Origin: Contendibacter sp031732755 | GTDB lineage: Bacteria; Pseudomonadota; Gammaproteobacteria; Competibacterales; Competibacteraceae | NCBI GenBank assembly: GCA_031732755.1 | Contig: JAVMKI010000066.1 | Location: 17,640-81,639 of the forward strand | Direction: 5' to 3' | DNA: 64,000 nucleotides | Shown: piece by piece, positions 53,754-64,000 of the stretch | Layout: each line of letters begins with the position of its first letter | Position numbering within the stretch: position 1 is the first letter of the stretch | Notes under the pieces: model-generated | The model's input: only the letters and a program-made list of their open reading frames with translations | What the model was told of the DNA's origin: nothing | Databases searched by the model: none | Position numbers and translations under genes: made by a program

Positions 53754-54872
53754 ATGAGTCAGTCTTCGAGGGATGCTCCACGGCCCATGCCCATGATCCA
53801 GTCCGAGCGGCGCTCCAGCCGAGGAGCCGACCGTTATCTGCTGCGCTGTCTGCTATTCCTGGCGGCGCTGGTCGCGCTGGGCGTCTTTTTCCAGCAACCG
53901 CTGACGACCGCTTTCCTGACCAATCCCTATTTGAACGGGACCATTGGAGTCGCTTTCCTGTTCGGCGTGGCTTACACCTTCAGGGTGCTGATCGGTACGC
54001 TGCGCGATGTCCACGCCGCCGACCAGGCGGCTGCCGTGGCGCTGAAGGCCCGCCGCCGCGAGTTGCCACTTCCACAGGCCGACGAAGCGTTGTTGGAAAA
54101 CGTGCGCCGGCGTGGGGTGAGCGATTTTCTGCACAAGGTCCATCGGGTCATCGGCCACGGCGACGCGACCGCCACCTTGCCGTATCTGCTGGATTCGCTG
54201 GCGACGCGCGGCGAAGATCAGCGCGCCTTGGTGCGCTACCTGGTCGGGGCGTTGGTGTTGCTTGGCCTGATCGGCACCTTTTACGGCCTGTTGCTGACCA
54301 TCGCTGGGGTGCGTGATGTGATCGGTGGTCTAGCCAGCGAGCAGGCCACCGACACCATGACCCTGATCGCCCACTTCAAGGACCGGTTGGCCACACCCTT
54401 GGGCGGCATGGGCACCTCGTTCTCGGCTTCCCTGTTTGGTCTGCTAGGCGCGCTGGCGCTGGGTTTCCTGGAACTGCAACTGTTTCATGCCCAAAACGAC
54501 CATCACGCCCAGTTGGAGGCGCTGGTGGTCAGCGATCTGGTTCCGTTGTGGCAGCCGGTGGTCACGATCACCGCCAAAACCGAAACCATTTCCCCCCGTC
54601 ACCTGGCGGCGCTGCTGCAAGCCACCACCGACCGACTGGAGCGGGTGGCGGCCACCACCGAATATCTGGCCAATCGCGGGGAAGGAATTACCCGAGTCGC
54701 CGAACAGGTAGCGAATCTGGGCGAGCGGATCGAGTCGCTGCGGACCACGCTGCAAAACGTCGAGAACGACCGCACCGCCGACCTGCGCCACGAACTACGA
54801 ACCATCGCCCGATTACTGGCGCAACAGTCCAGCCCAGACCAGACGGTGGACGACCATGCCCCGCCGGCGTGA
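53754..54872 (+). CDS. MotA/TolQ/ExbB-type proton-channel subunit
   Basis: 372 residues from ATG 53754 (a TTG at 53736 is in frame). Two N-terminal helices (about 30-75) precede a cytoplasmic region, then a pair of helices (about 165-190 and 220-245). Between them, IGTFYGLLLTIAGV and LGGMGTSFSASLFGLLGALALG match the conserved MotA/TolQ/ExbB segments. The tail (280-372) is a predicted coiled coil. It forms a pair with the downstream OmpA/MotB-like gene, overlapping by 17 nt, and so would be the stator ring of an ion-driven motor of unknown task. Confidence 0.8.
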   Translation: MSQSSRDAPRPMPMIQSERRSSRGADRYLLRCLLFLAALVALGVFFQQPLTTAFLTNPYLNGTIGVAFLFGVAYTFRVLIGTLRDVHAADQAAAVALKARRRELPLPQADEALLENVRRRGVSDFLHKVHRVIGHGDATATLPYLLDSLATRGEDQRALVRYLVGALVLLGLIGTFYGLLLTIAGVRDVIGGLASEQATDTMTLIAHFKDRLATPLGGMGTSFSASLFGLLGALALGFLELQLFHAQNDHHAQLEALVVSDLVPLWQPVVTITAKTETISPRHLAALLQATTDRLERVAATTEYLANRGEGITRVAEQVANLGERIESLRTTLQNVENDRTADLRHELRTIARLLAQQSSPDQTVDDHAPPA

Positions 54873-55875
54873 CTCGGTCGGCGAATTCAACATCTGGCCG
54901 GCCTTCACCGACGCCCTGGGCGGCCTGGTGATGGTGCTGGTGTTTCTGATCACGGTGTTTGTGATCACCGAAGTGCTGATCGGCCGCGAGATCATGGGCA
55001 AGGACACCGCCATCGGCCAGTTGCAGCGGATCATCGGCCATCTGGAAGGGTTGGCTGGTGACGCCGAGAAGGAAACGGCGCGGTTACGCGGCCGGGTGCA
55101 GGGCCTGGAAAGCACGGTTAGCGAGCGAGACAAGCTGCTGGCGCAATTGCGGGTCGAACTGGCGGCGGTCCAGGCCGCGCGCGAGGCGTTGAACACCGAC
55201 AAGAGCAAGACCGAGCAAACCCTGACCAGCGTTCAGGAACAAGCCGCGTTGCTCAGCCTCCGGGCCGAGCGGCTGACCGCAGAGTTGGAGCGGCTCAACC
55301 GCGCCTTGGCGGTCAACCAGCAGGAACTGGCCCAGCGCGACGCCACGATCGTCCAGCAGAAGGGGCGCATCGAGGCGTTGGATAGCGCCTTGAAGAAGAA
55401 GTTGCTGGAACGAGTCGAGGAACTGGAGAAATACGCTAGCGATTTTTTTGGTCGTCTGCGCGAAGTATTCGCCAACAATCCCGATATCAAGGTGGTGGGA
55501 GATCGTTTCGTGTTCCAGTCCGAAGTGCTGTTCGCCTCCGGCGAAGCGACGCTGTCGGCGTCCGGCAGCGGCGATCTCGACAAGTTCGCCATGGTGTACC
55601 AGCAACTGGCCGCGCGCCTGCCGCCCGATTTGCCGGTGATCATCGAGGTGCAGGGCCATACCGACCGAGTTCCCGTGCGCGGCCGGTTCCCGTCCAATTG
55701 GGAGCTGTCCACGGCGCGGGCGCAGCAGGTGGTGAACTATCTGATCCAGCAGGGCATCCCCCCGGAGCGGCTGGCGGCGGTCGGGATGGGGGAATATCAC
55801 CCGATTGATCCGGCCGACACGCCGGAAGCCTACCGTCGCAACCGCCGGATCGAGTTGAAAATCACCAGCCGCTAG
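54856..55875 (+). CDS. MotB/OmpA-type peptidoglycan-anchored stator partner
   Basis: A 339-residue protein. One transmembrane helix (about 18-42) starts IWPAFTDALGGLVMVLVF, with Asp near its start in the place of the proton-carrying Asp of MotB. A coiled coil of about 130 residues (55-190) follows, then an OmpA-like domain: SEVLFASGEATLSASG, EVQGHTDRVPV, NWELSTARAQQVV and RRIELKI. MotB-type proteins anchor the stator in peptidoglycan. No flagellar, Tol-Pal or Ton genes adjoin. Confidence 0.82.
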   Translation: MPRRRDSVGEFNIWPAFTDALGGLVMVLVFLITVFVITEVLIGREIMGKDTAIGQLQRIIGHLEGLAGDAEKETARLRGRVQGLESTVSERDKLLAQLRVELAAVQAAREALNTDKSKTEQTLTSVQEQAALLSLRAERLTAELERLNRALAVNQQELAQRDATIVQQKGRIEALDSALKKKLLERVEELEKYASDFFGRLREVFANNPDIKVVGDRFVFQSEVLFASGEATLSASGSGDLDKFAMVYQQLAARLPPDLPVIIEVQGHTDRVPVRGRFPSNWELSTARAQQVVNYLIQQGIPPERLAAVGMGEYHPIDPADTPEAYRRNRRIELKITSR

Positions 55876-55937
55876 GGCGCGGATCGAGTGTGGTAGACTT
55901 TGTCAATTTCCTTTCCCCAGCCGCGAGAATAGCCCCC

Positions 55938-56438
55938 ATGGATTTCAAGACGACCGACCTGTGCGATGAATTTTTCGATCTGTGCAACCAGTTTTCCGAC
56001 GCGCTGCAAATCGCCGAACCAGTGTTTGGCGATTACGGCGGCGAAGTGATGTTCTCCGGCGTGATCGTGACCCTGAAGGTCATCGAGGACAACACCCTGG
56101 TTCGCAAGGTATTGGAAGAGCCGGGCGAGGGCCGGGTGCTGGTGGTGGACGGCGGCGGTTCGACCCGCTGCGCGCTGCTGGGCGATCAACTGGCCGAACT
56201 GGCCGAGACGAACGACTGGGCCGGGGTGGTGGTCAACGGCTGCATTCGCGATTCCGCCGCGATCAACGACATCAGCATCGGCGTCAAGGCGCTGGGGGTG
56301 CATCCGCTCAAGACCGTCAAGCGCAATACGGGCGAGCGGGACATCCCAGTGCGCTTCGCCGGTGTAACCTTCCGGCCCGGCCATTACCTCTACGCCGATG
56401 AGGACGGCTTGATGGTCTCGGAAAAGCCGCTGACCTGA
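55938..56438 (+). CDS. rraA: Ribonuclease E activity regulator RraA
   Basis: 166 residues from ATG 55938. Family segments present are TTDLCDEF at the N-terminus, GRVLVVDGGGSTRCALLGD, and GVVVNGCIRDSAAI. In E. coli RraA binds RNase E and slows mRNA decay; related proteins are HMG/CHA-type aldolases, and members of this family are sometimes named as such. It is convergent with gcvPA. Confidence 0.93.
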   Translation: MDFKTTDLCDEFFDLCNQFSDALQIAEPVFGDYGGEVMFSGVIVTLKVIEDNTLVRKVLEEPGEGRVLVVDGGGSTRCALLGDQLAELAETNDWAGVVVNGCIRDSAAINDISIGVKALGVHPLKTVKRNTGERDIPVRFAGVTFRPGHYLYADEDGLMVSEKPLT

Positions 56439-56497
56439 GCACCGCTCAAAAATCGGAACAGGGGTAGCTGGAAAAACCTGACCGCTCCCCTCCCCCA

Positions 56498-56524
56498 CCG
56501 CCCGGCTGGGTCCGCGCCGGGCGG
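56498..56524. terminator. Bidirectional hairpin between rraA and gcvPA
   Basis: CCGCCCGGC (56498-56506) pairs with GCCGGGCGG (56516-56524), 9-bp stem and 9-nt loop, in the 141-bp gap between two convergent genes. It could end both transcripts. Confidence 0.55.
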
Positions 56525-56579
56525 TTCGAATCGCTAAGGTTTCAAGAGCCAAGCGGCTCCTAAAGTTTTTCTGGAACCA

Positions 56580-57935
56580 TCAAACCACCTCCGCCAGCGT
56601 TACCGCATATCGCTGCAAATCCGCCTCGTCTCGGGTTTCGGTGGCGCAAACCAACAGTGCGTGGCCCAATTCGGGATAGTCGCCACTCAGATCGAAGCCG
56701 CCAAGAATACCACGCGCCAGCAATCCATCCAGCACTTCGCTTGTCGGACGCGGCAGTTTCAGCACCGCCTCATGAAACACCGGGCGGTCGAAAACTCGAC
56801 GCACGCCTGGAACCGGCGTCAACCGTTCCACCAACGCTCGCGTGTTGGCGTGGCAAGCGGCGGCGACTTGTTCCAGTCCGCGCGGACCCAGCAGCGCCAG
56901 ATATAAGGTAGCGGCGGTCACCATCAGACCCTGATTGGTGCAGATGTTGGACGTGGCCTTGGAACGGCGGATATGCTGCTCGCGGGCCTGGAGCGTCAGG
57001 GTGAAGCCGGTTTTGCCGTCCAGATCCACCGTGCGGCCCACCAACCGGCCCGGCATCTGCCGCACCAGTTCTCGCCGACAGCACAGGAATCCAAAATACG
57101 GCCCGCCCGAACTCAGCGGCGATCCCAACGGCTGGCCGTCACCGCAGACGATATCCGCGCCGGTTTCGCCCCATTCGCCCGGCGGTTTGAGAATGGCCAG
57201 CGCCGTGGGATTGACCACCGCGATGGCCAGCAGGTTTTGCCGGTGCGCCCAGTCGGTCAGCGCGTCCACGTCCTCCAGCACGCCGAAGAAATTGGGCTGC
57301 GCGATCACCAGCGCCGCGAAATCCTGGCCGGCATACGGCGCGAGCGCCTCGACCGACGTATGGCCGCCGGCCGAATCGTAGGGCAATTCCACCAGTTCGA
57401 TGCCCTGATTGTGCACGATGGCGCGCACGGTGCGCCGGTATCCTGGATGCAGGACGCGCGGCATCAGGATCCGCTTGGATTTGGATTTGCGATTAGCCCG
57501 CACCGCCATCAACACCGCCTCGGCCAGCGCCGAAGCGCCGTCATACAGTGAGGCGTTGGACACGTCCATGGCGGTCAGGCCGGCCACCATGCTTTGGTAT
57601 TCGTAGAGCACTTGCAACGTGCCTTGGCTGGCTTCCGGCTGGTAGGGCGTGTAGGCGCTGTAGAATTCACCGCGCCCGACGATTTCCCAGACCGCCGCCG
57701 GGATGTGATGCTCGTAGGCACCCGCGCCCAGGAAACACAGCGGACGGGGCATGACCGCCGCCCGCGTTTCCAGCAGCCGACTGACCTGCAATTCGTTCAG
57801 CGCCTCCGGCAAGGCGGGCAGCTCGCCGATCCGCAGCGCCGAAGGAACTTCGTCGAACAGCGCCCCCAGATTCGGCGCGCCAATCGCGGCCAGCATCGCC
57901 TGGACATCGGCCGGGGTATGAGGAATGAACGGCAT
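56580..57935 (-). CDS. gcvPA: Glycine dehydrogenase subunit 1 GcvPA (split P protein)
   Basis: 451 residues from ATG 57935. It is the N-terminal half of the P protein, which decarboxylates glycine in the glycine cleavage system. FIPHTPADVQAML, FLGAGAYEHHIPAAVWEI and AYTPYQPEASQGTLQVLYEYQ (here cut to family blocks) fit GcvPA. The PLP Lys is in the GcvPB half, which is not found after this gene: only 141 bp and a terminator-like hairpin separate it from rraA. It follows gcvH by 17 nt. Confidence 0.93.
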   Translation of the reverse strand: MPFIPHTPADVQAMLAAIGAPNLGALFDEVPSALRIGELPALPEALNELQVSRLLETRAAVMPRPLCFLGAGAYEHHIPAAVWEIVGRGEFYSAYTPYQPEASQGTLQVLYEYQSMVAGLTAMDVSNASLYDGASALAEAVLMAVRANRKSKSKRILMPRVLHPGYRRTVRAIVHNQGIELVELPYDSAGGHTSVEALAPYAGQDFAALVIAQPNFFGVLEDVDALTDWAHRQNLLAIAVVNPTALAILKPPGEWGETGADIVCGDGQPLGSPLSSGGPYFGFLCCRRELVRQMPGRLVGRTVDLDGKTGFTLTLQAREQHIRRSKATSNICTNQGLMVTAATLYLALLGPRGLEQVAAACHANTRALVERLTPVPGVRRVFDRPVFHEAVLKLPRPTSEVLDGLLARGILGGFDLSGDYPELGHALLVCATETRDEADLQRYAVTLAEVV

Positions 57936-57952
57936 GAGCGGCACGCCCCCGA

Positions 57953-58384
57953 TCAATTGGCCAGACTGGGATTGGTCAACGAACCTTCGTCATCCTCGTC
58001 CTCGGCGACGGCGATAGCCTCGTACGCCTTGGCGTCCAGCAGCGCATCCAACGCGGCATCGGTCTTGAGCCGGAAGATCCAGCCCTCGCCGTAGGGGTCT
58101 TGATTGATCAGTTCCGGGCTATCGGCCAGCGCCTCGTTCACTTCCACGATGACGCCGTCCAGCGGGCTGTAGACATCCGAGGCGGCCTTGACCGACTCGA
58201 CCACGGCGCAGCTTTCGGCGGCGGCCACGTCCCGGCCCACTTCCGGGATTTCCACGAACACTAGATCGCCGAGCAGGTGCTGGGCGTGATCGGTGATACC
58301 CACGGTGACGGTGCCGTCGTCGTTGGCGCGCACCCATTCGTGGGATTCGGTGTAATGCAATTCGGCGGGAATGATGCTGCTCAT
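57953..58384 (-). CDS. gcvH: Glycine cleavage system H protein GcvH
   Basis: 143 residues from ATG 58384. The lipoyl-Lys is in VVESVKAASDVYSPL. It shuttles the aminomethyl group between P and T proteins. The acidic C-terminal tail (AEDEDDEG) is longer than usual, where typical H proteins end near residue 128. Confidence 0.95.
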   Translation of the reverse strand: MSSIIPAELHYTESHEWVRANDDGTVTVGITDHAQHLLGDLVFVEIPEVGRDVAAAESCAVVESVKAASDVYSPLDGVIVEVNEALADSPELINQDPYGEGWIFRLKTDAALDALLDAKAYEAIAVAEDEDDEGSLTNPSLAN

Positions 58385-58421
58385 GTTTCGGTTCCTCAAC
58401 AACAACGGTTTGGGAAGGCGG

Positions 58422-59510
58422 TCAGGCAATCAGGGAACGGCCCTGACGGACGAAGGGCGGTTTCACGATCCGCGCCGGCAACCGCTTGCCGCGAATGTCC
58501 ACTTGGCAATGCGCGCCGACGCTAGCCTCAACCCGCGCCAAGGCGATGGCGCGGTTCAACGTGGGCGAGAAGGTGCCGCTGGTGATCTGGCCGATCTCGC
58601 GGTCATCGGCGTAGACGTGCTGGTGGCCGCGCAACACGCCGCGTTCCTCCAGCACCAGACCGACGAAGGTTTGCGGCGCGCCGGCGGTCCGTTGCCGTTC
58701 CAGCGCGGCGCGGCCGATGAAATCGCGCTCCTTCGGTTCCCAGGCCACGGTCCAGCCCAGCCCGGAGACCAGTGGCGTCGTGGTTTCATCCATATCGCTA
58801 CCATACAGATTCATACCGGCTTCCAGCCGCAGGGTGTCGCGGGCGCCCAAACCGCAGGGCGCGACGCCGGCGGCGAGAATTCGGTCCCAGAGTTCTGGCA
58901 CGACGCCGGCGGGCGGCAGGATTTCCACGCCGTCCTCGCCGGTGTAACCGGTGCGGGCGATAAACAAGCCACCGGCTTCCAATGCGTGAAACGGCTTGAG
59001 GGCGCGGACCGCGGCGACCATGGCCGCGCCGAGCACCGGTTCCAGCTTCGCTAGTGCCTCCGGCCCTTGCACCGCCAGCATCGCCAGATCATCGCGTTCG
59101 CGCCAGGCCGCGCCGAAACGCTCGGCGACGGGCGCGATCCAGGCCAAATCCTTATCGTGGGTGGCGGCGTTCAACACCAGCCGGTAACCGTCCTCGCCTC
59201 GGTCGTAGACGATCAGATCGTCGATCACGCCGCCGGATTCGTTCAATAGACAGGTGTATAACGCCTTGCCAGGATACAGGCGGGCAACGTCGTTGGCCAG
59301 CAGGTAGCGCAACAGGGGGCGGGTCACCACAGGATCGGCAAAGTCCACAATCGTCATGTGCGACACATCGAACAGGCCGGCGGCACGGCGCACTCGGTGA
59401 TGTTCATCGAGTTGCGAACCGTAATGCAGCGGCATGTCCCAACCGCCGAAATCCACCAGTTTCGCCCCCAGGGCGGCGTGGCGGGCATACAGGGGAGTGC
59501 GTTTAGCCAT
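58422..59510 (-). CDS. gcvT: Glycine cleavage system aminomethyltransferase GcvT
   Basis: 362 residues from ATG 59510. GGWDMPLHYGSQLDEHH and LFDVSHMTI are the folate-binding start, GYTGEDGVEI and LGARDTLRLEAGMNLYG the later signatures. The protein passes the methylene group to tetrahydrofolate. The frame stays open for 243 nt upstream but without GcvT-like sequence. The 258 bp to the next gene contain no glycine aptamer motif that I can recognise. Confidence 0.95.
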   Translation of the reverse strand: MAKRTPLYARHAALGAKLVDFGGWDMPLHYGSQLDEHHRVRRAAGLFDVSHMTIVDFADPVVTRPLLRYLLANDVARLYPGKALYTCLLNESGGVIDDLIVYDRGEDGYRLVLNAATHDKDLAWIAPVAERFGAAWRERDDLAMLAVQGPEALAKLEPVLGAAMVAAVRALKPFHALEAGGLFIARTGYTGEDGVEILPPAGVVPELWDRILAAGVAPCGLGARDTLRLEAGMNLYGSDMDETTTPLVSGLGWTVAWEPKERDFIGRAALERQRTAGAPQTFVGLVLEERGVLRGHQHVYADDREIGQITSGTFSPTLNRAIALARVEASVGAHCQVDIRGKRLPARIVKPPFVRQGRSLIA

Positions 59511-59712
59511 GCGGAAAATCCCGGTCGAATGAATGCGCCATGGTAGCCCGAAATGGCGTGCTTGGCATACCTTGCGCTCCAGGGCCAATCCAGGGCATCG
59601 CGCCACAGGGGGAATTAACAGGAGACGGGCCGGGCACGCTGCTTGGGTTCCACCGCTGATGGCCGATACGGGCGAAACTTTCCCGCAAGAATGTGCCCAG
59701 ACTTGGCGCATA

Positions 59713-59742
59713 CAAAAAAGGGGATCGCATCCGCGATCCCCC
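59713..59742 (-). terminator. Rho-independent terminator of the nifJ operon
   Basis: On the minus strand, GGGGATCGCGGATGCGATCCCC folds into a perfect stem-loop (eight to nine pairs) followed by six T residues. It lies 27 nt after the dihydroorotate-dehydrogenase-like stop and upstream of gcvT. Confidence 0.88.
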
Positions 59743-59768
59743 AAAGACCTCAAGCGAAAATGACGAGG

Positions 59769-60773
59769 TCAGTAGATATAGTCACCCTTGTAGCTTTCCA
59801 ACGTCTTGATATAGTTGGCGCGCTCGAAGGCGGTTGGGTCAGCGACATTGCGTTGACTCATCGAACCCTTCATCTGCGCCACCGAACTGTAGTGGTGCAT
59901 TTCCATCCAGGTCCGCAAGCCATCGCGCAGCGTGGCGAGATAGTCAGCGCCGTTCTTCAGGAGGGCTGAGGTGGTCATCACCGCGTCCGCCCCCGCCATC
60001 AGATATTTCACCACCTCCACCGGCGTATGCACGCCGCGGGTCGCGCCCAGCGAGGCCCGCAATTTACCGTACAGCACCGCGATCCACAGCAATGGCAGAC
60101 GGATTTCGTCCGGCGTGCTCAATTGCAGGTTCGGCGCGACCTCCAGCCTGTCCAGATCGAAATCGGGCTGGTAGAAGCGGTTGAACAGCACCAGCGCGTC
60201 GGCTCCAGCGTCGTCCAGCGTCTTGGCCATCGAGCCGATGGCGCTGAAGAACGGACTCAGCTTGACCGCGACCGGCACCGTGACCGCCGCCTTCACCGCC
60301 TTGATGATCTCGATGTAGCGCTCTTCGACCTCGCGCCCACTGGTGACTAGATCGGCGGGGATGTAATAGATGTTCAGCTCGATGCCTTTCGCCCCCGCCT
60401 CTTGCATCAATTGGGCGTACTCGATCCAACCGGTGTTGGTGATGCCGTTCAGGCTGCCGATGATCGGGATATCGACCGCATCGGAGGCCCGCCGCAACAG
60501 ATCCAGATAGCTGTCCGGGCCGACCGTGTAGTCGTCCATCTCCGGAAAGTAGTTCAGCGACTCGGCGAAGCTCTCGGTGCCGGCGGTCATCAGGTATTCC
60601 AGCGCGGCGCTCTCATGTTGCAACTGCTCCTCGAACAGCGAGAACATGACCACGGCCGAGGCGCCCGCGTCCTCCAGGCGCTTGATGTTGGCCACGCTCC
60701 CGGACAGCGGCGAGGCCGACGCCACGATGGGATGTTGCAGTTCCATCCCCATGTAGGTGGTTCGTAAATCCAT
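59769..60773 (-). CDS. Dihydroorotate dehydrogenase-like flavoprotein
   Basis: A 334-residue TIM-barrel protein. NPIVAS-like start (LQHPIVASASPLSGSV), LNIYYIPAD, VAVKLSPFFS and LMAGADAVMTTSALL are the FMN-binding strands. True pyrimidine PyrD proteins differ in the active-site loop, and this kind of dihydroorotate-dehydrogenase-like protein is often found next to nifJ, as here. Its role with pyruvate:ferredoxin oxidoreductase is unknown. It follows nifJ by 75 nt containing a long hairpin. Confidence 0.88.
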   Translation of the reverse strand: MDLRTTYMGMELQHPIVASASPLSGSVANIKRLEDAGASAVVMFSLFEEQLQHESAALEYLMTAGTESFAESLNYFPEMDDYTVGPDSYLDLLRRASDAVDIPIIGSLNGITNTGWIEYAQLMQEAGAKGIELNIYYIPADLVTSGREVEERYIEIIKAVKAAVTVPVAVKLSPFFSAIGSMAKTLDDAGADALVLFNRFYQPDFDLDRLEVAPNLQLSTPDEIRLPLLWIAVLYGKLRASLGATRGVHTPVEVVKYLMAGADAVMTTSALLKNGADYLATLRDGLRTWMEMHHYSSVAQMKGSMSQRNVADPTAFERANYIKTLESYKGDYIY

Positions 60774-60802
60774 GGTGATTCCTTATTTCGTGCGGGATGT
60801 GG

Positions 60803-60848
60803 AGGGCGGGCGATTCCGGTGCAATCGAACCGGAATCGCCGCGCGCCC

Positions 60849-60849
<1 letters not shown>
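60803..60849. promoter_or_regulatory. Long intergenic hairpin between nifJ and the downstream gene
   Basis: GGCGATTCCGGT (60809-60820) pairs perfectly with ACCGGAATCGCC (60829-60840), loop 8 nt, and AGGGC/GCCCT (60803-60807, 60845-60849) adds an outer stem. No U-tract follows, so it is more likely an mRNA-stabilising or attenuating structure inside the operon than a full terminator. Confidence 0.55.

Positions 60850-64000
<3,151 letters not shown>

Noticed and set aside
53754..55875. Zorya phage-defence system
   Set aside because: The pair resembles ZorA/ZorB in general design, but no ZorC, ZorD or ZorE gene follows. rraA and the glycine cleavage genes come next.
59511..59712. Glycine riboswitch upstream of gcvT
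   Set aside because: The leader contains a small hairpin but none of the conserved glycine-aptamer core, such as CCGAAG, on the minus strand.

Overview
The window is GC-rich, densely packed bacterial chromosome. It reads as a gammaproteobacterium: trpF-trpB-trpA-accD-folC-SPOR protein-cvpA-purF-metZ lie in the order known from that class, and zinc uptake is arranged as znuA divergent from zur-znuC-znuB. A phasin-like protein (polyhydroxyalkanoate granules), a one-chain pyruvate:ferredoxin oxidoreductase and an aryl polyene cluster would suit a storage-polymer, facultatively anaerobic lineage such as Competibacteraceae. That placement is inference, not something the sequence proves.

Layout. 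1-13822: aryl polyene / xanthomonadin-type pigment cluster. A long minus-strand operon with overlapping stop/start codons runs from an acyl carrier protein through a CE4 deacetylase, LpxL-type acyltransferase, YdcF-like protein, dehydratase, LolA-like protein, MMPL exporter, ketosynthase, chain-length factor, ketoreductase and glycosyltransferase to a lipoprotein cut by the left edge. Facing it are a chorismatase-family gene and a UbiE-like methyltransferase, then a second dehydratase and an AMP-dependent ligase. 13894-18010: a lysozyme-like protein, an SDR, a methyltransferase and two decayed transposase genes. 18258-22804: aldo/keto reductase, zinc alcohol dehydrogenase, DHA2 efflux pump and AraC regulator, probably one mobile stress cassette. 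23197-33418: the metZ-purF-folC-accD-trp housekeeping block. 33644-36007: beta-helix/FG-GAP surface protein. 36382-41350: a possible lipid operon (CorA-like membrane protein, crotonase, KAS III-like protein with an altered triad, PapA/WS-type acyltransferase). 41568-42730: thioesterase and nitroreductase. 42924-49595: triple-glycosyltransferase protein, methyltransferase and second beta-helix protein. 49743-52826: zinc regulon with two Zur-like palindromes. 53189-55875: phasin-like protein and an ExbB/MotA plus MotB/OmpA stator-like pair. 55938-59510: rraA facing a gcvT-gcvH-gcvPA operon that has no gcvPB. 59769-64000: dihydroorotate-dehydrogenase-like protein and nifJ, cut by the right edge.

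How the parts work together. In the pigment cluster, the chorismatase would supply a hydroxybenzoate starter, the ligase would load it on the carrier protein, and KS/CLF, KR and the two dehydratases would build the polyene. The acyltransferase, glycosyltransferase, LolA-like protein and MMPL protein would attach and move it to the outer membrane. Several intergenic hairpins, REP-like palindromes and one strong intrinsic terminator separate the units. No rRNA, tRNA, CRISPR array or recognised riboswitch was seen. The most unusual points are the chorismatase-primed pigment cluster with an embedded deacetylase, the KAS III-like protein lacking the usual His and Asn, the uncharacterised stator pair, and the missing gcvPB.
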